This document shows, in pieces, positions 1 to 11,493 of a stretch of 64,000 nt of DNA. The translations under genes and the position numbers were made by a program. Position 1 is the first letter of the stretch; every line of letters begins with the position of its first letter. The stretch covers positions 6,450,501-6,514,500 of the forward strand of contig OX359200.1 of assembly GCA_947172415.1 (NCBI GenBank), given 5' to 3'. The notes beneath the pieces were generated by a model. That model was not told the origin of the DNA. It saw only the letters and a program-made list of their open reading frames with translations, and searched no databases. Origin of the DNA: Chondrosia reniformis. Lineage: Eukaryota > Porifera > Demospongiae > Chondrillida > Chondrillidae.

Positions 1-133
1 AAATATATAACTCACCAAATGCTAAAATCAAGCATTTCGCCAAATACGCATATTGCCCGCCAAATATTCCCACTATATGGTCTTATCAATTCCTATATAT
101 AGATATAGGTCTACATATATATTTGATATTCAC

Positions 134-3100
134 CTCCATACTTGCGACCATTAAGAGCATTAATGACAGCGGCAGCCACTTGGGGGGTCTGGCATTTGAG
201 ATAGACACTTCCTTTGGGGGAGGAGATGTCCACGTGAATATGATGCACCAAACCAAACTTGTTAGCCTCTCCAAGCACATCATCCCTAATATCCTGAGAC
301 CACGATAGTCCTGACTCACTAGTGGAGGGGGAATTGACCATCAGTGATTATGAAATAAACCTTACATATTTCAAGGTATACTGAAAGTTGATAATAATAG
401 GAATCAGCAGCATTGCATTAAAATTACACATTAAAGGTCAAAGGTGCTCCCATTGGCTTACAAGATGCCTTTACAAACTACTACATACGTACATACACAG
501 TTCTACAAAAGTGGGTGGCCGATGAACAGTTTAAGGTGAACAAACATCAGTACGCACGTGAATAGTGTTTGATGTGAATAGTGTTTGATGTGAATAGTGC
601 GCTTGCTACTTACTTTGAGGGATCAAACATGTTGTTTAGCACCAGACAAGAAGACACTGGTCCAGTTCCCTGAGGCAAACCAGGAACTGACAAACCTGTG
701 AAAGAAGGAGCAGGCATTGTGAAGACGTAAAATTAGACAGAGAGAAAGTGTTGTGTTGTAACAAACCAGCTTTGTGTCCTTCAGACAACTTTGCCATGAG
801 AGCAGCTCTGGATGTCCGTGACATCCCAATGCCAACATCAATATCCTCTCCGTCCAATGTAAGCATGTCGTCAGCCCGCTCTGTCACATAGTTGACCTTG
901 ATTCCTTGGCCAGCGAGCTCAAATCCATTCATGTGTTTCATGGCATTCTCCGCACTGTCTGATATACGGAACTCTATGAAGCCGTAGCCTTTGGAAATAC
1001 CATTACTCTCCCTCTGAATCTTGCATTGTTCAACCTGTGGGGCAACAGTGCGAATTATTAGTTGAGTTAACTGGTATTATTATTAAAGTTACATATTCAT
1101 TAATAATCATGTACAATGGAAGCTGCATAAACAGTCACCTGTCTGGGACAGTTATTTGCTTAAAAAACGGTCACCTGGAGCAAGTACCAAAAATTTACAT
1201 TACACTTCGTATATACATTTATAAGCCAGTCACCTGTCTAATGCAGCCAGATAAATAGAGTCCCATAGGTGACCGGATTAGACAGGTTCTACTGTACATA
1301 TGCATACGCATGTACATATCATAAAAATGTACATACGTATTTATGTGCAGCGCCATTACCTGGCCAAATGGTTCAAAGACTGCCTTGAGCATAATCTCAT
1401 TGATGTTGTTGTTAAGGTTTCCCACATAGAGCTTCCTTGGACCTTCCGCTTTCTTTAAATTCTCTGCATTCATGGCAGCTCTAAGAAGGGGAAGACGGAG
1501 GATCAAGTAATTACAGATTCTAGCCAAATTAATTAAATATGCTGTTTACTGTCAAACTTCCTATTACTAGCTTACATACGTATGTACGTATGCATGTACG
1601 TATGTAGGTATGTCCAATACAGACAAGTTGAACATCAAACTTCTGTCACCAAAAAAACAGTACTAGTGAGGTTATCATTGCTGAGGGGGAGGGGTCAAGT
1701 GGTCAACCTCAATTAAGGGTTTTACTCATAATTCAAACATACATAGCTCTACACCCTATTCCAGACATTTTGCTATTGTTTCTATTCTGTAGATTGACCA
1801 ATGCCCTCATCTAAGACTTTAATCATTTCTTTCTTTTCTTGAAGAGGAAACACTTTCTTTGTTAAAGTCATTCTTAATTCTTCCATGAAATTCTTTATCC
1901 GAAAATATGTAAGAAATATTTCACAATGACCACAGTATAAACTATAGAAACTCTATATAGCGACAATTGGGACTGCAAGGAAAGTTCATCTTTAACTTGC
2001 TTATACCTGTATGTACGTATGTGTGTCACTGTGCATAGCTGACCTGTTCTTCTCTGCCATGGTCGGCTGGACCATTATAGGCTTCCCCTGGATTCTTGTC
2101 CCACTCATCTGCAGTGCCTGTATGAGGATGGAGATACGTACTCACCATTCTTACATGTCAGTATGCTTCAGAGTATAGGTTTCAAGTGTTTCAAGAGTGC
2201 AACTTACTGCTGGCACAGAAGTTTCATCCTCAAACTCAATGTAAGCTATCCCTTTAGATCTTCGTGAGTTCTTGTCCTGTATAACCTTTGCACTTATAAT
2301 CTACATACGCAAGTACATGAACAATCAAACATTTTACAACATGCTACACTTTAGAGTAAAAGGCCTGTACGTACGTAGGTAACTAATCATACATACCAAG
2401 GATTCACAAAAGATCAAGATAAAGAAAAAGACAAAGACTCCCAGGATCACTGATGAAGGGTGGAATTCCCAAAAACAGTTGTCTGCCCAGTGGAGAATAA
2501 GATGAAAGAAAGGAAAAGAAGAAAGAAAAGACTCCTGTATCTTCATCCAAAGCTCTCTTCAGGTTTAGTTCCCCTATAGGCTTTTTTACAGAATAGGCAT
2601 AGCATGTAGGAAAATGGTATCATAGATTTTTCATACATACATAGGTATACATAAACAGGTAACTTATACAACATATCCAAGTAGTGTTGCTGATGTTTAA
2701 ATCAACTCTCTACTATGAATGCAACAAGTACTTCTTACTATTTCATACATACATACATGTGTAGGTATAGGTACAAAAATATTATGTAGAAAAGCATCTT
2801 CCATTACCTACCTTGCCAGCCTTCCCAAAGACATCCTCAAGGTCACGATTACTTACAAACTGCCCCAACTGCATCACAAACACAGTTCTCCTGTCTCTTG
2901 TCTCATCTGGTATTTCCGGCTCCGGAGACTTCTGACGCCTATATATGGAAATAATAACACAATGCATAAAGTGTACATACGTACGTACGTATATGCACTA
3001 ATTGAGTATGGAGGACTTCAGATGTAGAGCTCAATAAGGACACGTCATCACGGCTGCCATCAAGGAGCCTGAAGATTGGGTAGCAGAAGTATTCAAAGAC

Positions 3101-5149
3101 AGCTTACCCCTTCTCAGCTACAGGTGGCTGTTCTTTAGGTTTTCTACATGAAGCATTCGGCATGGATTAATAGTACAGCTAGTAATGTCAGGTTAAAAGC
3201 ATCGGCAGAACAAAAGGGGCTTCAATCAGATTTGACAATTTGACAAATCATAAACTAGCTAACAATAACAAGCTTTTCAGGGCTTAGAACTCAACAGCCA
3301 CACATGTACAGTATGCAAGCAAAAATCTTGACTCTTCATTACTTCATTCACAACTTGCTACGTACTTTGAGAATGAATTCATAACTTCAAAGGTCAGGAT
3401 TTTTGCGTGTGCACCGTAGGTATAATATTCAATACATGCTCTACTTCACATCTTTGTAACTTCAAAGGTCAGGATTTTTGCGTGCGCACCGTACGCAGGT
3501 ATAATATTCAATACATGCTCTACTTCACATCTTTGTAACTTTAAAGGTCAGGATTTTTGCATGCGCACCGCAGGTATAATATTCAATACATGCTCTACTT
3601 CACATCTTTGTAACTTCAAAGGTCAAGATTTTTGCGTGCGCACCGCAGGTATAATATTCAATACATGTTCTACTTCAAGTCACCAGCTTACAGAGGGGAT
3701 ATTGAGCGGTCCCTGGGGTATCTTCCTCTTCCACCACCATAGTACCTTCCTCGGAAGGATCCTCTTAGAGGAGACCGCCACCTTTCCCTCGAGCGAGATC
3801 TGGACCTACGTCTTTCTCTTGAGCGAGATCTGGACCTACGCCTTTCCCTCGAGCAAGATCTGGACCGGCGCCTCTCTCTTGAATTTGACCTGGACCTTCT
3901 ACCTCGCCGGCGATCTCTAGAACGTGACCGAGATCTTCTTCTCCTTTTCTTATGTCTATCTCTGCTGGAACTTCTGTACAGCATACAACATACACATGTA
4001 TAGAGAAAAAAACAATAAGGTAAACAAATTAAAAGGTAAACAAAACAAATAAACAATAAGGTAAACAAATACCAAACATATTAGATTTGAGTTCAAGATC
4101 AACTTGCATACCTGCTGGAACTTCTGGATTTGGAATGAGACCTCCTCTTCTTATGCTTCTTCCTGCGACTATCAAAACCAACATCTTATGACATACTTAC
4201 GTAGGCCATAAATATACAACCTGATAATTGTTTACCTTTTAGATTTTTCAGGACTTGGAGACTTCCTATCTCTGCTGCTAGCACTCTGAGGTGTGGCACA
4301 GAGGAGATGGGAGGAGGGCAACAAGTGCATGTGTGTGTGTGTGTGTGGAGAGGAAAAAGAAAAGAAAAGTGACAAACTCATACTTGAGGGATACTTTGAC
4401 ATAAACATATTTCCATTTAAAACTATGTATGAATAAAAGGAAAAGCTGTTTCCATGTAAACATATTTACTAAATATATTTTCACCTAAAATTATAAAAGG
4501 AGAAGTGGCTTCCAAGGAACATATTTACTTGAAATAATGGCCTATTTTTGTTAGAATGAAAATTGGTCTATGTATTCCTCCAATAGATTATTAATACTCT
4601 GATATATTATAGGAGTAAGTAAAGAGGAAATCATATATTCAAACTTTAAATATAACCAAAAACTTCATTAACAGAGAATTTGATTTCGAAATTATTCAGT
4701 CTTTTCAGCTCATATTTTATACAAGAGTGGAGCTATATAGTTGAGATGCATGTTTTCTATACACAAGCGGTCTTCTTCATGACTCGCAACACGAAGGTAG
4801 CACATACCAAGCTATACTGTACTTCAGGCTGACCAAGTCAGCCTTAGGCAAAGCGGCCAACCTGTAGAGAATCTAAGATATTATGTACTACATGCATGCG
4901 TGAGTGTGGGTTGAGGTTCTAGCTCCCGATACGGCCTTCCGCATACTGAAGAACCTGAATTGGAAGAAGGGCCACAGTCGTTACTATTACAGTAGCCCAC
5001 ACCAAACGACCAATGTATGATGGCATACAACATAATGCAGATTTGGGCTGTGAACCACACAGAGATTACAACTATACTTTGCGCCTTAAACCATCGCTAA
5101 CCTCGTCCGAAAACGCGGCCTCCAACATCGCGTCAACGTCTTCAGCCAT
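134..5149 (-). CDS. RBM39: RBM39/CAPER-like SR-type splicing factor, 3' end outside window
   Basis: Nuclear RNA-binding splicing factor and coactivator of the RBM39 (CAPERalpha) family. Twelve exons are visible: 5102-5149, 4236-4285, 4112-4168, 3692-3973, 3108-3143, 2812-2938, 2208-2300, 2044-2117, 1360-1480, 767-1034, 614-695, 134-318. The protein starts MAEDVDAMLEAAFSDE, like the vertebrate N-terminus. It continues with a long Arg/Ser repeat (exons 2-4), RRM1 (RTVFVMQL ... SKGIAYIEFED), RRM2 (RKLYVGNLNNNI ... GYGFIEF) and a linker ending LNNMFDPSN. The last domain is the non-canonical third RRM (UHM type; DDVLGEANKFGLVHHIHVD, then AAAVINALNGRKYGG). All phases agree across the junctions. The final exon (vertebrate AAYVPLPTYHNLFP region) is not seen and should lie left of base 1. 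Intron repeats are listed separately. Family assignment is firm; exact exon ends are read by eye. Confidence 0.93.
2395..2640. mobile_element. dispersed repeat, family R1, copy 1
   Basis: This segment (caaggattcacaaaagatca ... cttcatccaaagctctc ... gtttagttcccctatagg) is nearly repeated at 60678-60915. More diverged copies in the opposite orientation lie at 35425-35580, 38080-38275 and 61460-61655. It is intronic in the RBM39 gene. No open frame or clear terminal repeats are seen, so it is called a non-autonomous interspersed repeat without class. Confidence 0.75.
3383..3678. repeat. four tandem copies of a ~75-79 bp unit in an RBM39 intron
   Basis: Copies begin near 3383, 3458, 3537 and 3612, each starting aacttcaaaggtcaggattt (or close) and ending near ctacttcacatctttg. 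They lie immediately 3' (in gene orientation) of the RS-domain exon 3692-3973. Copies differ by small insertions such as gtacgcag. No coding capacity is inferred; plus-strand open frames here are shadows. Confidence 0.9.
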
Positions 5150-5511
5150 TGTGTTCTGAAAATCTCCTAACTGCAAAGTGACGTCTAGTGAATCTTCGAG
5201 ACAAGATGGTGAAAGTAGTATACGTAATAAGCACGTTTCAGTGTATGGATACGCCTACTTAATTATAAAGGGTATCCCTCTTTAATCCACGTGCTCGACG
5301 GGTGTGGCAGGCCGAGGCAGGCCCCACAGTTGGGAACTCCTCTAAGCGGGTGTGATATAAACATGACTCACTTGGGGAGTTCTACGAATTCGAATTTTCG
5401 ATTTCCCCCTTCACAGTCATATTCGACTAGGATTTCTGGGAAATTTGATTTATTGTACACATTTAGGGTTCGTACAAAGAAAGCAGCTAAATTGTGTCTA
5501 CTACATGAAGG
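5150..5511. other. intergenic, RBM39 5' side
   Basis: This stretch lies between the RBM39 start codon (minus strand) and the first OAS relic. It should hold the RBM39 promoter. I see no clear gene or TATA element; short open frames on the plus strand have no recognisable content. Confidence 0.5.
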
Positions 5512-5645
5512 GAGTCATACCTTATTGACCCATCCAACTCATTTGGCAACTTGTGTATTACTGGGGTTGCCAAGTATGTACATATCAAATGAACCATGTG
5601 GTGAGCATGTGTCAGGAAAAGGAATTGGATTCTCTTATAATGAGT
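5512..5645 (+). pseudogene. OAS-like last-exon relic 1
   Basis: In the frame starting at 5512 the sequence reads ESYLIDPSNSFGNLCITGVAKY and then hits a stop. It aligns with the last exon of gene A (EPYVLDPANPFNNLYITGVARY). Degraded homology continues to about 5645 (the GNRNWVPLA region). No upstream exons remain. The same relic, with similar downstream sequence, recurs at 7818-7945, so it predates the duplication that produced genes A and B. Confidence 0.8.
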
Positions 5646-6024
5646 TTGCTAAACTAAGCCCATGTATCAATTGCACTGAAGCAAGCAGTTTATGTATATA
5701 ATCATGCATCTTAAATGTATTATAGCAACATTGTAGTGTAAGAATATAATTGATCTAGCAGTTTTGAAAAAAAAACTCATTTTAACTCTCCAAGATTTAT
5801 GTGCCATAATGAATTCTTTCTTCTAATAGATATGCATTCGTACTGATGCTCATATATGTATATAGGTTGTTATCATGACCTTCCTAGAATTGTTTACATT
5901 ATACATTCTTTGTTACCCTCATTTTAATTCATTTGTTAGTATCTGCAGAGGAGAAGGAAATATATTGTCTGAATTAGGGAATTTGTAAGGGTTTCTAATA
6001 GACTGTGACTCAATACCTATTTCC

Positions 6025-6032
6025 CATAAATA
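6025..6032 (+). promoter_or_regulatory. degenerate TATA-like box of OAS gene A
   Basis: The sequence cataaata lies 67 bases upstream of the gene A start. It corresponds to tataaata in the duplicated promoter of gene B (8471-8478), so the first T has become C in this copy, or the reverse. Confidence 0.45.
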
Positions 6033-6091
6033 CAGCTTAGGTAAAGTTTTTATCTCTAACTGCAGCAGTGGAAGCAGTGATTCCAAGTCAA

Positions 6092-7604
6092 ATGGCGAGT
6101 AGTAACCCCATCAAGGTCAGTGACGCCGGGGAAGCTATTGGAAAGATTGTCAAAATCTTGCAAGTATGTTACACATGCCTATTGCTTGCACGTGCTACAC
6201 CAAAAGTGAATGTACATACTACTGCAGGGTATACCACCTTGTATAGGAATCTGAAGGCAATGTTATACTCACTATAATATCTATTGGTATAACCCCTCAC
6301 TGTATTGATGGGGCTATATATATGTACATATGTGTCTATACGCTAGTCTATACGTATATTACAGATATTGATAATTTATTTTAGAAATGCCCTTTCTTGA
6401 AAGTTAATGATGTGATCAAAGGAGGTTCCCTAGGGTCTGGAGTTACAGTTCCTGGAGACTTTGACGCTGACATTGTACTACGTTCAGACAGTGTGTCCAT
6501 CTGATATGAATTTAGCATTGGCTAATACTTCCTATGAATAATAGCACTCTGTTGATATATGTAGGTTTGGGAGATAATGATATGAAGCCAGAAAATGCTG
6601 CCAGATGGTGTAGAAAGTTTGATGATTATCTTGGGAAGTCTCTGCATGGTGACTATGTACTGCAGTACAAGAAACCAAAGGTAGCTGCCGGAAGTCTTTC
6701 CTTTACAATAATATTCTTGAATAAAGGCAAGCAGATTAAGTTTGATTTCCTGCCAAAGCCGTTCTTCAAAACCGAAAAAGAATTTGTAGATCATCTAGCT
6801 ACTTTGTATAATGACAAGGAAAATAAACATCTACTATCACAGTGAGACTATATAGAGAATATTATCCTTTAAGTGGTGTTAATTGTGTCAATATCGGCAT
6901 TATGTAGATATACTGCAGCTGCTGCCAAGTGGCAGGTGAAATTTATCAGCACAAAGCCAGGCAGAGTATGAATCTATATAATAATCTAGTACAGAATTGC
7001 CTCCCTTTTGATGCAATACATCATCACAGGTCCAGGATTTAATAAAGCGAGCAAAGAAGTGGAGAAATGAGAAATTCCCTAAAGGTCAAAAAAGTGATGG
7101 AAGACCAAAGTCTTATCTGATTTCAATCCTAGTCATTTCAGCTAGCTATGATTACATGGAAGAGCTTGGCTTGAAAGATATTATGGAATTAGATGGAAAA
7201 AACGTTAATATTGATGACATGGCAAAGAGGTATAGATCTTTCAGGGAATTTTTTTAAGTATGTAGAAGTATATATTTTTAACTGTAGGGTCACTGAAATT
7301 CTGATTGCAGACATACAATCTCACCATGAATTGACGTAAGATTATATACATGTCTCACAATGTTGCATTAGGATGTGTTTCCTTATGCAGGGTTTGTTGG
7401 AATGATCAGGAAAAGCATCCAAACTGTATAAATGATTGGGAACCATACGTTCTTGATCCAGCCAACCCATTCAACAACTTGTACATTACTGGAGTTGCCA
7501 GGTACATACCTGATGAACCATTTGGTGATTATGTGGAAGGAAACAGGAATTGGGTTCCTCTGGCTAGGCAGATTGAAACTTTGGATCTCACAAAGTCATT
7601 GTAA
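6092..7604 (+). CDS. OAS-like nucleotidyltransferase, gene A
   Basis: Predicted 324-aa 2'-5'-oligoadenylate synthetase family protein; the family makes 2'-5'-linked oligoadenylates from ATP. Exons: 6092-6163, 6385-6490, 6565-6841, 6908-6965, 7030-7229, 7288-7335, 7391-7604. The nucleotidyltransferase core is intact: GGSLGSG at residues 37-43, DAD at 51-53, and the third acidic residue at about D120 (IKFDFLPKPFF). The C-terminal OAS signature reads LDPANPFNNLYITG. The ATG at 6092 is chosen because it begins the short N-terminal exon shared by all paralogues; an in-frame GTG lies upstream. The 58- and 48-nt exons match the other copies exactly. It is diverged from B, D, F and G and is closest to relic 36650-38480. 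Whether it needs dsRNA cannot be told from sequence; some sponge OAS enzymes are known to work without it. Confidence 0.88.
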
Positions 7605-7775
7605 AACTGAACAGTGTTCAGAACTTGCAATAGGACTTTAATATATAGCTGTTATAGGATGTGCACTTTATTAGTATAATGAAAAGCCGTTTGTAATTTA
7701 GTTTAGCTTTTAATAAAACAATGCCTCCTGGTACTCTCAAATCCTTGAGGTGTAAAACTGCTAGTAAAATATAAC

Positions 7776-7817
7776 CTTTTGCATCTCCTTGGCACACTCA
7801 AAGTGTCTCATACCTTC
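7776..7817. repeat. short segment shared with the left flank of the satellite array
   Basis: About 34 bases (ttttgcatctccttggcaca, running on through ctcaaagtgtctca) recur at about 11407-11440, just before the 170-bp array starts. The match marks a duplicated breakpoint linking the 3' flank of gene A and the array edge. Confidence 0.75.
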
Positions 7818-7945
7818 GAGTCATACCTTATTGACCCATCCAACTCATTTGGCAACTTGTGTATTACTGGGGTTGCCAAGTATGTACATATCAAATGAAC
7901 CATGTGTCAGGAAAAGGAATTGGATTCTCTTGTTGGAGAAAGTGA
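7818..7945 (+). pseudogene. OAS-like last-exon relic 2
   Basis: Second copy of the decayed last exon (ESYLIDPSNSFGNLCITGVAKY, then stop), about 2.3 kb from relic 1. The following ~600 bp up to the promoter of gene B also matches the ~450 bp following relic 1. The block (relic plus promoter plus synthase gene) was therefore duplicated as a unit. Confidence 0.8.
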
Positions 7946-8470
7946 AGAGTTATTATAAGTCTTTTGTAACATGCACTTTGCTTAGTGTGACTAGATGTAA
8001 TAATTCTGCTTTACTATAAATAAATGTTTTGGTATCTATAATGAAGGTTGCTAAATTAAGCCCATGTATAAATTGCACTGAAACAATAAGTAATGAGCAG
8101 TTAATGTATATAATCATACATCTATTGTAGCAACATTGTAGTGTAAGAATAGAATTAATCTAGCAGCTTTGAAAAACTTCTTTTAACTCTTCTCTTCTCT
8201 CCAAGATATATGTGCCATAATGAATTCTTTAGAAATATTTATTCTAAAGAATTCATATATATGCATTCTTACTGACTCACCACTTTATACATATACTATG
8301 TAGGTTGTGACCTTTCTAGAATTGTTTACATTATACATTCTTTGTGACTAAGTCCCAAGTTACCCACATTAATTCCTTTGTTAGTATCTGCATAGGAGAA
8401 GAAAAATATTTTTTCTGAATTAGGGAATTTTTAAGGGTTTTCTAGTAAATGTGACTCAGTACTTTTTTCC

Positions 8471-8478
8471 TATAAATA
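8471..8478 (+). promoter_or_regulatory. TATA box of OAS gene B
   Basis: The sequence tataaata lies 94 bases upstream of the ATG at 8565. The aligned position in the gene A promoter carries cataaata. Confidence 0.6.
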
Positions 8479-8564
8479 CGGTTGTTTTTTTTTGTTATAA
8501 ATCATCTCTTGCTACAACTTCTCTGTGTCTTAATTTTGCACTCCTTGAAGATTGACCAAAAGAA

Positions 8565-10848
8565 ATGGCAGCAGAAGCAGAACATGAAATAAATGTTGAA
8601 ACAGCTGATAAGGCCATAGACTTAATTATTAAAAAGCTGCATGTAAGTTGCTTATATTAATTAACATGATCACCTAACTATATATTGTACTGTGAAGGTG
8701 ATTTATTCATATGTAAACATGACATATATATATACACTTAGAATGACTAATATTGTATCGAATACAGAAATTTGGAGAACTAAACTCAAGAGAATGGCCC
8801 TGCCTCTCAAAGAGTGTACCTGCTGAAGTTGTCAAAGGAGGTTCACTTGGACATGGAACTACAGTCCCTGGAAACTTTGATGTTGACCTCATTCTGTTAT
8901 CAAGAGGTAAATTATAGAAATAAATGTATACAGTGAAACCTCAGATAAAGACTATCCCTAAGAAGGTTCACTCTGATCATGAGGCAATTGCTCTTTCAAT
9001 TTTAGCTGATATGCAGTTAAATTAAGGATCACCTCTTCCTATTTTAAGGTGATCTGAAATGATATATTAATTATCATTTTTCTTGGCATTGGAAAAAGAA
9101 CACTTTATTAGGCTGAATTATATGACTTAAGAACCTAACACTACCTCATATTCCTTAAAGATACACATGTATTGTATATAAGTTCTACAGTCAAAGCCTG
9201 GAAAAGATGGTGCTTTTAGTTTATTCTAACTTTATATTCTCATATATAGGTATATGTCAACCATATATCTTTTAATTATAGGAAAGTGATGTTTAAAAGT
9301 TTTAATATGTACATTAACTGTAAGAAGCAGTATTCCCTGTTTATCATCAAATATTATATCAATGACATTGCATGTGCATACATGTATATGCAAAAAACTG
9401 ACCTTTGTAAACTGGTATAATGTGTTCATTCAGGGATCACACCTGAAATGTTTTTGGATCCCAAAAAACCTGGACATGCAGAAGAAATCCTAAGAGAACT
9501 GAATATCTACCTCAACCGAGAATTTGCAAGCTACCAAGAACAGACAACTACCCATCACTCTGTTCAGTTCTCTATTGATGTCAGAGGGATTAAGGTGGAG
9601 ATAGATTTGCTGATTGGACCTTATTGGAAAGACACTCGTGCCTTCTTTACATACTTGAATCGCCTTAAACTACAACATGAACATGACTGGAGAAAATTTC
9701 GAACATTGTAAGTATAAATATATATCTCCACTTGGTTTAAGGAGCTTATAGCAGAATATTAATGCAGACAATGATGTGTGATGTACATACATGGCATGCA
9801 TTATATATACGTATGGCTGTTTGCTATAGGTTCTCGCCTTCTGCTGCAAAATGGCAAACTGAGTATATGTCCAGCAAACCAGACAGGGTAAGAAAAATAC
9901 TTGTGGAATTACACAGGCATTATCATTCATTCATATGTCCATTGATAATTATTGGATATTGCTATACATTTTACTAATTTGAAGCAGATTCTGGATCAAA
10001 ATTGTAAAATTTTAAGGTAAATTTTGATCATAAATATGTAGGTCAAGCAATTGGTGAAAAGGGTAAAGAAATGGGTCAAATCTGTGTATTCTTCTGATGC
10101 TCTTGGGGATGGTAAGCCAACATCCTACCTCATGGAAATTCTTATCATTGAAGCTTGTGAAAGATACTGTAAGAGGTATGGCTGGGATATGGAAAGACTA
10201 GATGTTATTGAAATTGACGATTTTGATAACTTTGCCAGAGAGTAAGTTAATGCAGTAACAGAACATAACTGGCCCAGGAATATTATACATGCATTTTGTG
10301 TGTCTGTATTCATTGTACATACATGTAGTGTTCAGAAAGAGTTGCAGCACATAATAGGAAACCACAGAGAGCTAAGGTATACTGTATTTTTTTACAATTG
10401 CATGGATATATTTATTACAAACTAAATTGTTTACAATTTTTATTGATAATAATATTATATATATATATGTGTAATGCAAGTGTATGCTAAATTGTATATT
10501 TTATGTATATATTCTTTGTATATATATTTGTAGCCTGGTTCTGAAAAATCCATGGTACCAAATGGGTGGAAATGGCCGGTAGGGTGTATGTTTGTACATA
10601 ATTTATTTTATTACCTTTTTATCTCTGTATTACATCCCATGCACAGCTACACCAGCCCTGACTTTGAGCAAGGAAAGCCATACATTCTGGACCCTTCCAA
10701 TCCTTATAACAACTTGTATCGCTCTGGTCTGAAGCCTTTTCAAGCCAGGAATGATTATTGCCACCAGGGGGTGGGGCAGGATAAGTGGGATGTCCTTGCA
10801 GCAAACATCAGAAGATTGGATCTAACCAAGTCTCTTTGGGATGAATAA
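8565..10848 (+). CDS. OAS-like nucleotidyltransferase, gene B
   Basis: Predicted 347 aa, close to the usual single-domain OAS1 length. Exons: 8565-8642, 8768-8906, 9434-9707, 9830-9887, 10042-10241, 10329-10376, 10534-10578, 10647-10848. The active site appears complete: GGSLGHGTTVPG at residues 50-61, D64 and D66 (FDVDLILLS), and a third Asp in VEIDLLIGPYW. The C-terminal signature is PYILDPSNPYNNLY, and the protein ends LDLTKSLWDE. It has one more intron near the 3' end than gene A (the KNPWYQMGG exon), like F and G. Exons of 58, 200 and 48 nt are identical in length to those of A and C. It lies downstream of A on the same strand, with its own TATA-type promoter. Activity and substrate are inferred from family residues only. 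Confidence 0.9.
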
Positions 10849-11493
10849 CAATTACTCTGTATAGTTTACTGGAAGAATGATTCAGCAATATGTTAAATAT
10901 AGAACGCTTGTATAATTACATAGCTAGGCCAAACTCTATAATGGGTTTATAGATGTATACTTACAATGTATACAATGTAGATGTATACTTAGCAACTAAA
11001 CTGGATAATAAATAAATCGTTTCAGCTTGCATGCAATATACAGATCACTTAATTAGGGTATATATATTTATATATATATATATGTCTACAGAGAACCTCC
11101 TAAGTATAATTTACAAAATGGCTTTTTTGGTTTCGCTAAATATTGACATGGTAGAAGGTAGTAAATCCTTTTCTTTTAATTATGCACAGTGAACTGAAGT
11201 TAAGGAAACCATATGCATTGGCACGACATGTAGAGCTTGTTAGTACTTACAAAATATAGACTATATATAGTAGCCAACTGGAATTAGGAAAGTTATTTTT
11301 AATATATACATATATACGTAGCTACTATATATGCCTGAATTACTGCAGGATGTACACATTATATACAGGTAATATATATATGTACTGCTAAATAAAACAT
11401 TGAGAAATCTTTTGCATCTCCTTGGCACACTCAAAGTGTCTCAGGGTACACCACGTGAAGGTGAGATGCATAGTACCCCATACCTGTAGGGAG
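10849..11493. other. intergenic between gene B and the satellite array
   Basis: AT-rich sequence with many TATATA runs. A 34-bp piece shared with 7776-7817 lies at about 11407-11440. No gene is seen. Confidence 0.6.

Noticed and set aside
3561-3920. 119-codon plus-strand frame
   Set aside because: Antisense of the Arg/Ser-rich RBM39 exon and of the 75-bp tandem repeats.
5291-5701. 136-codon plus-strand frame
   Set aside because: It reads the OAS exon relic in the wrong frame; only the relic frame matches the OAS signature.
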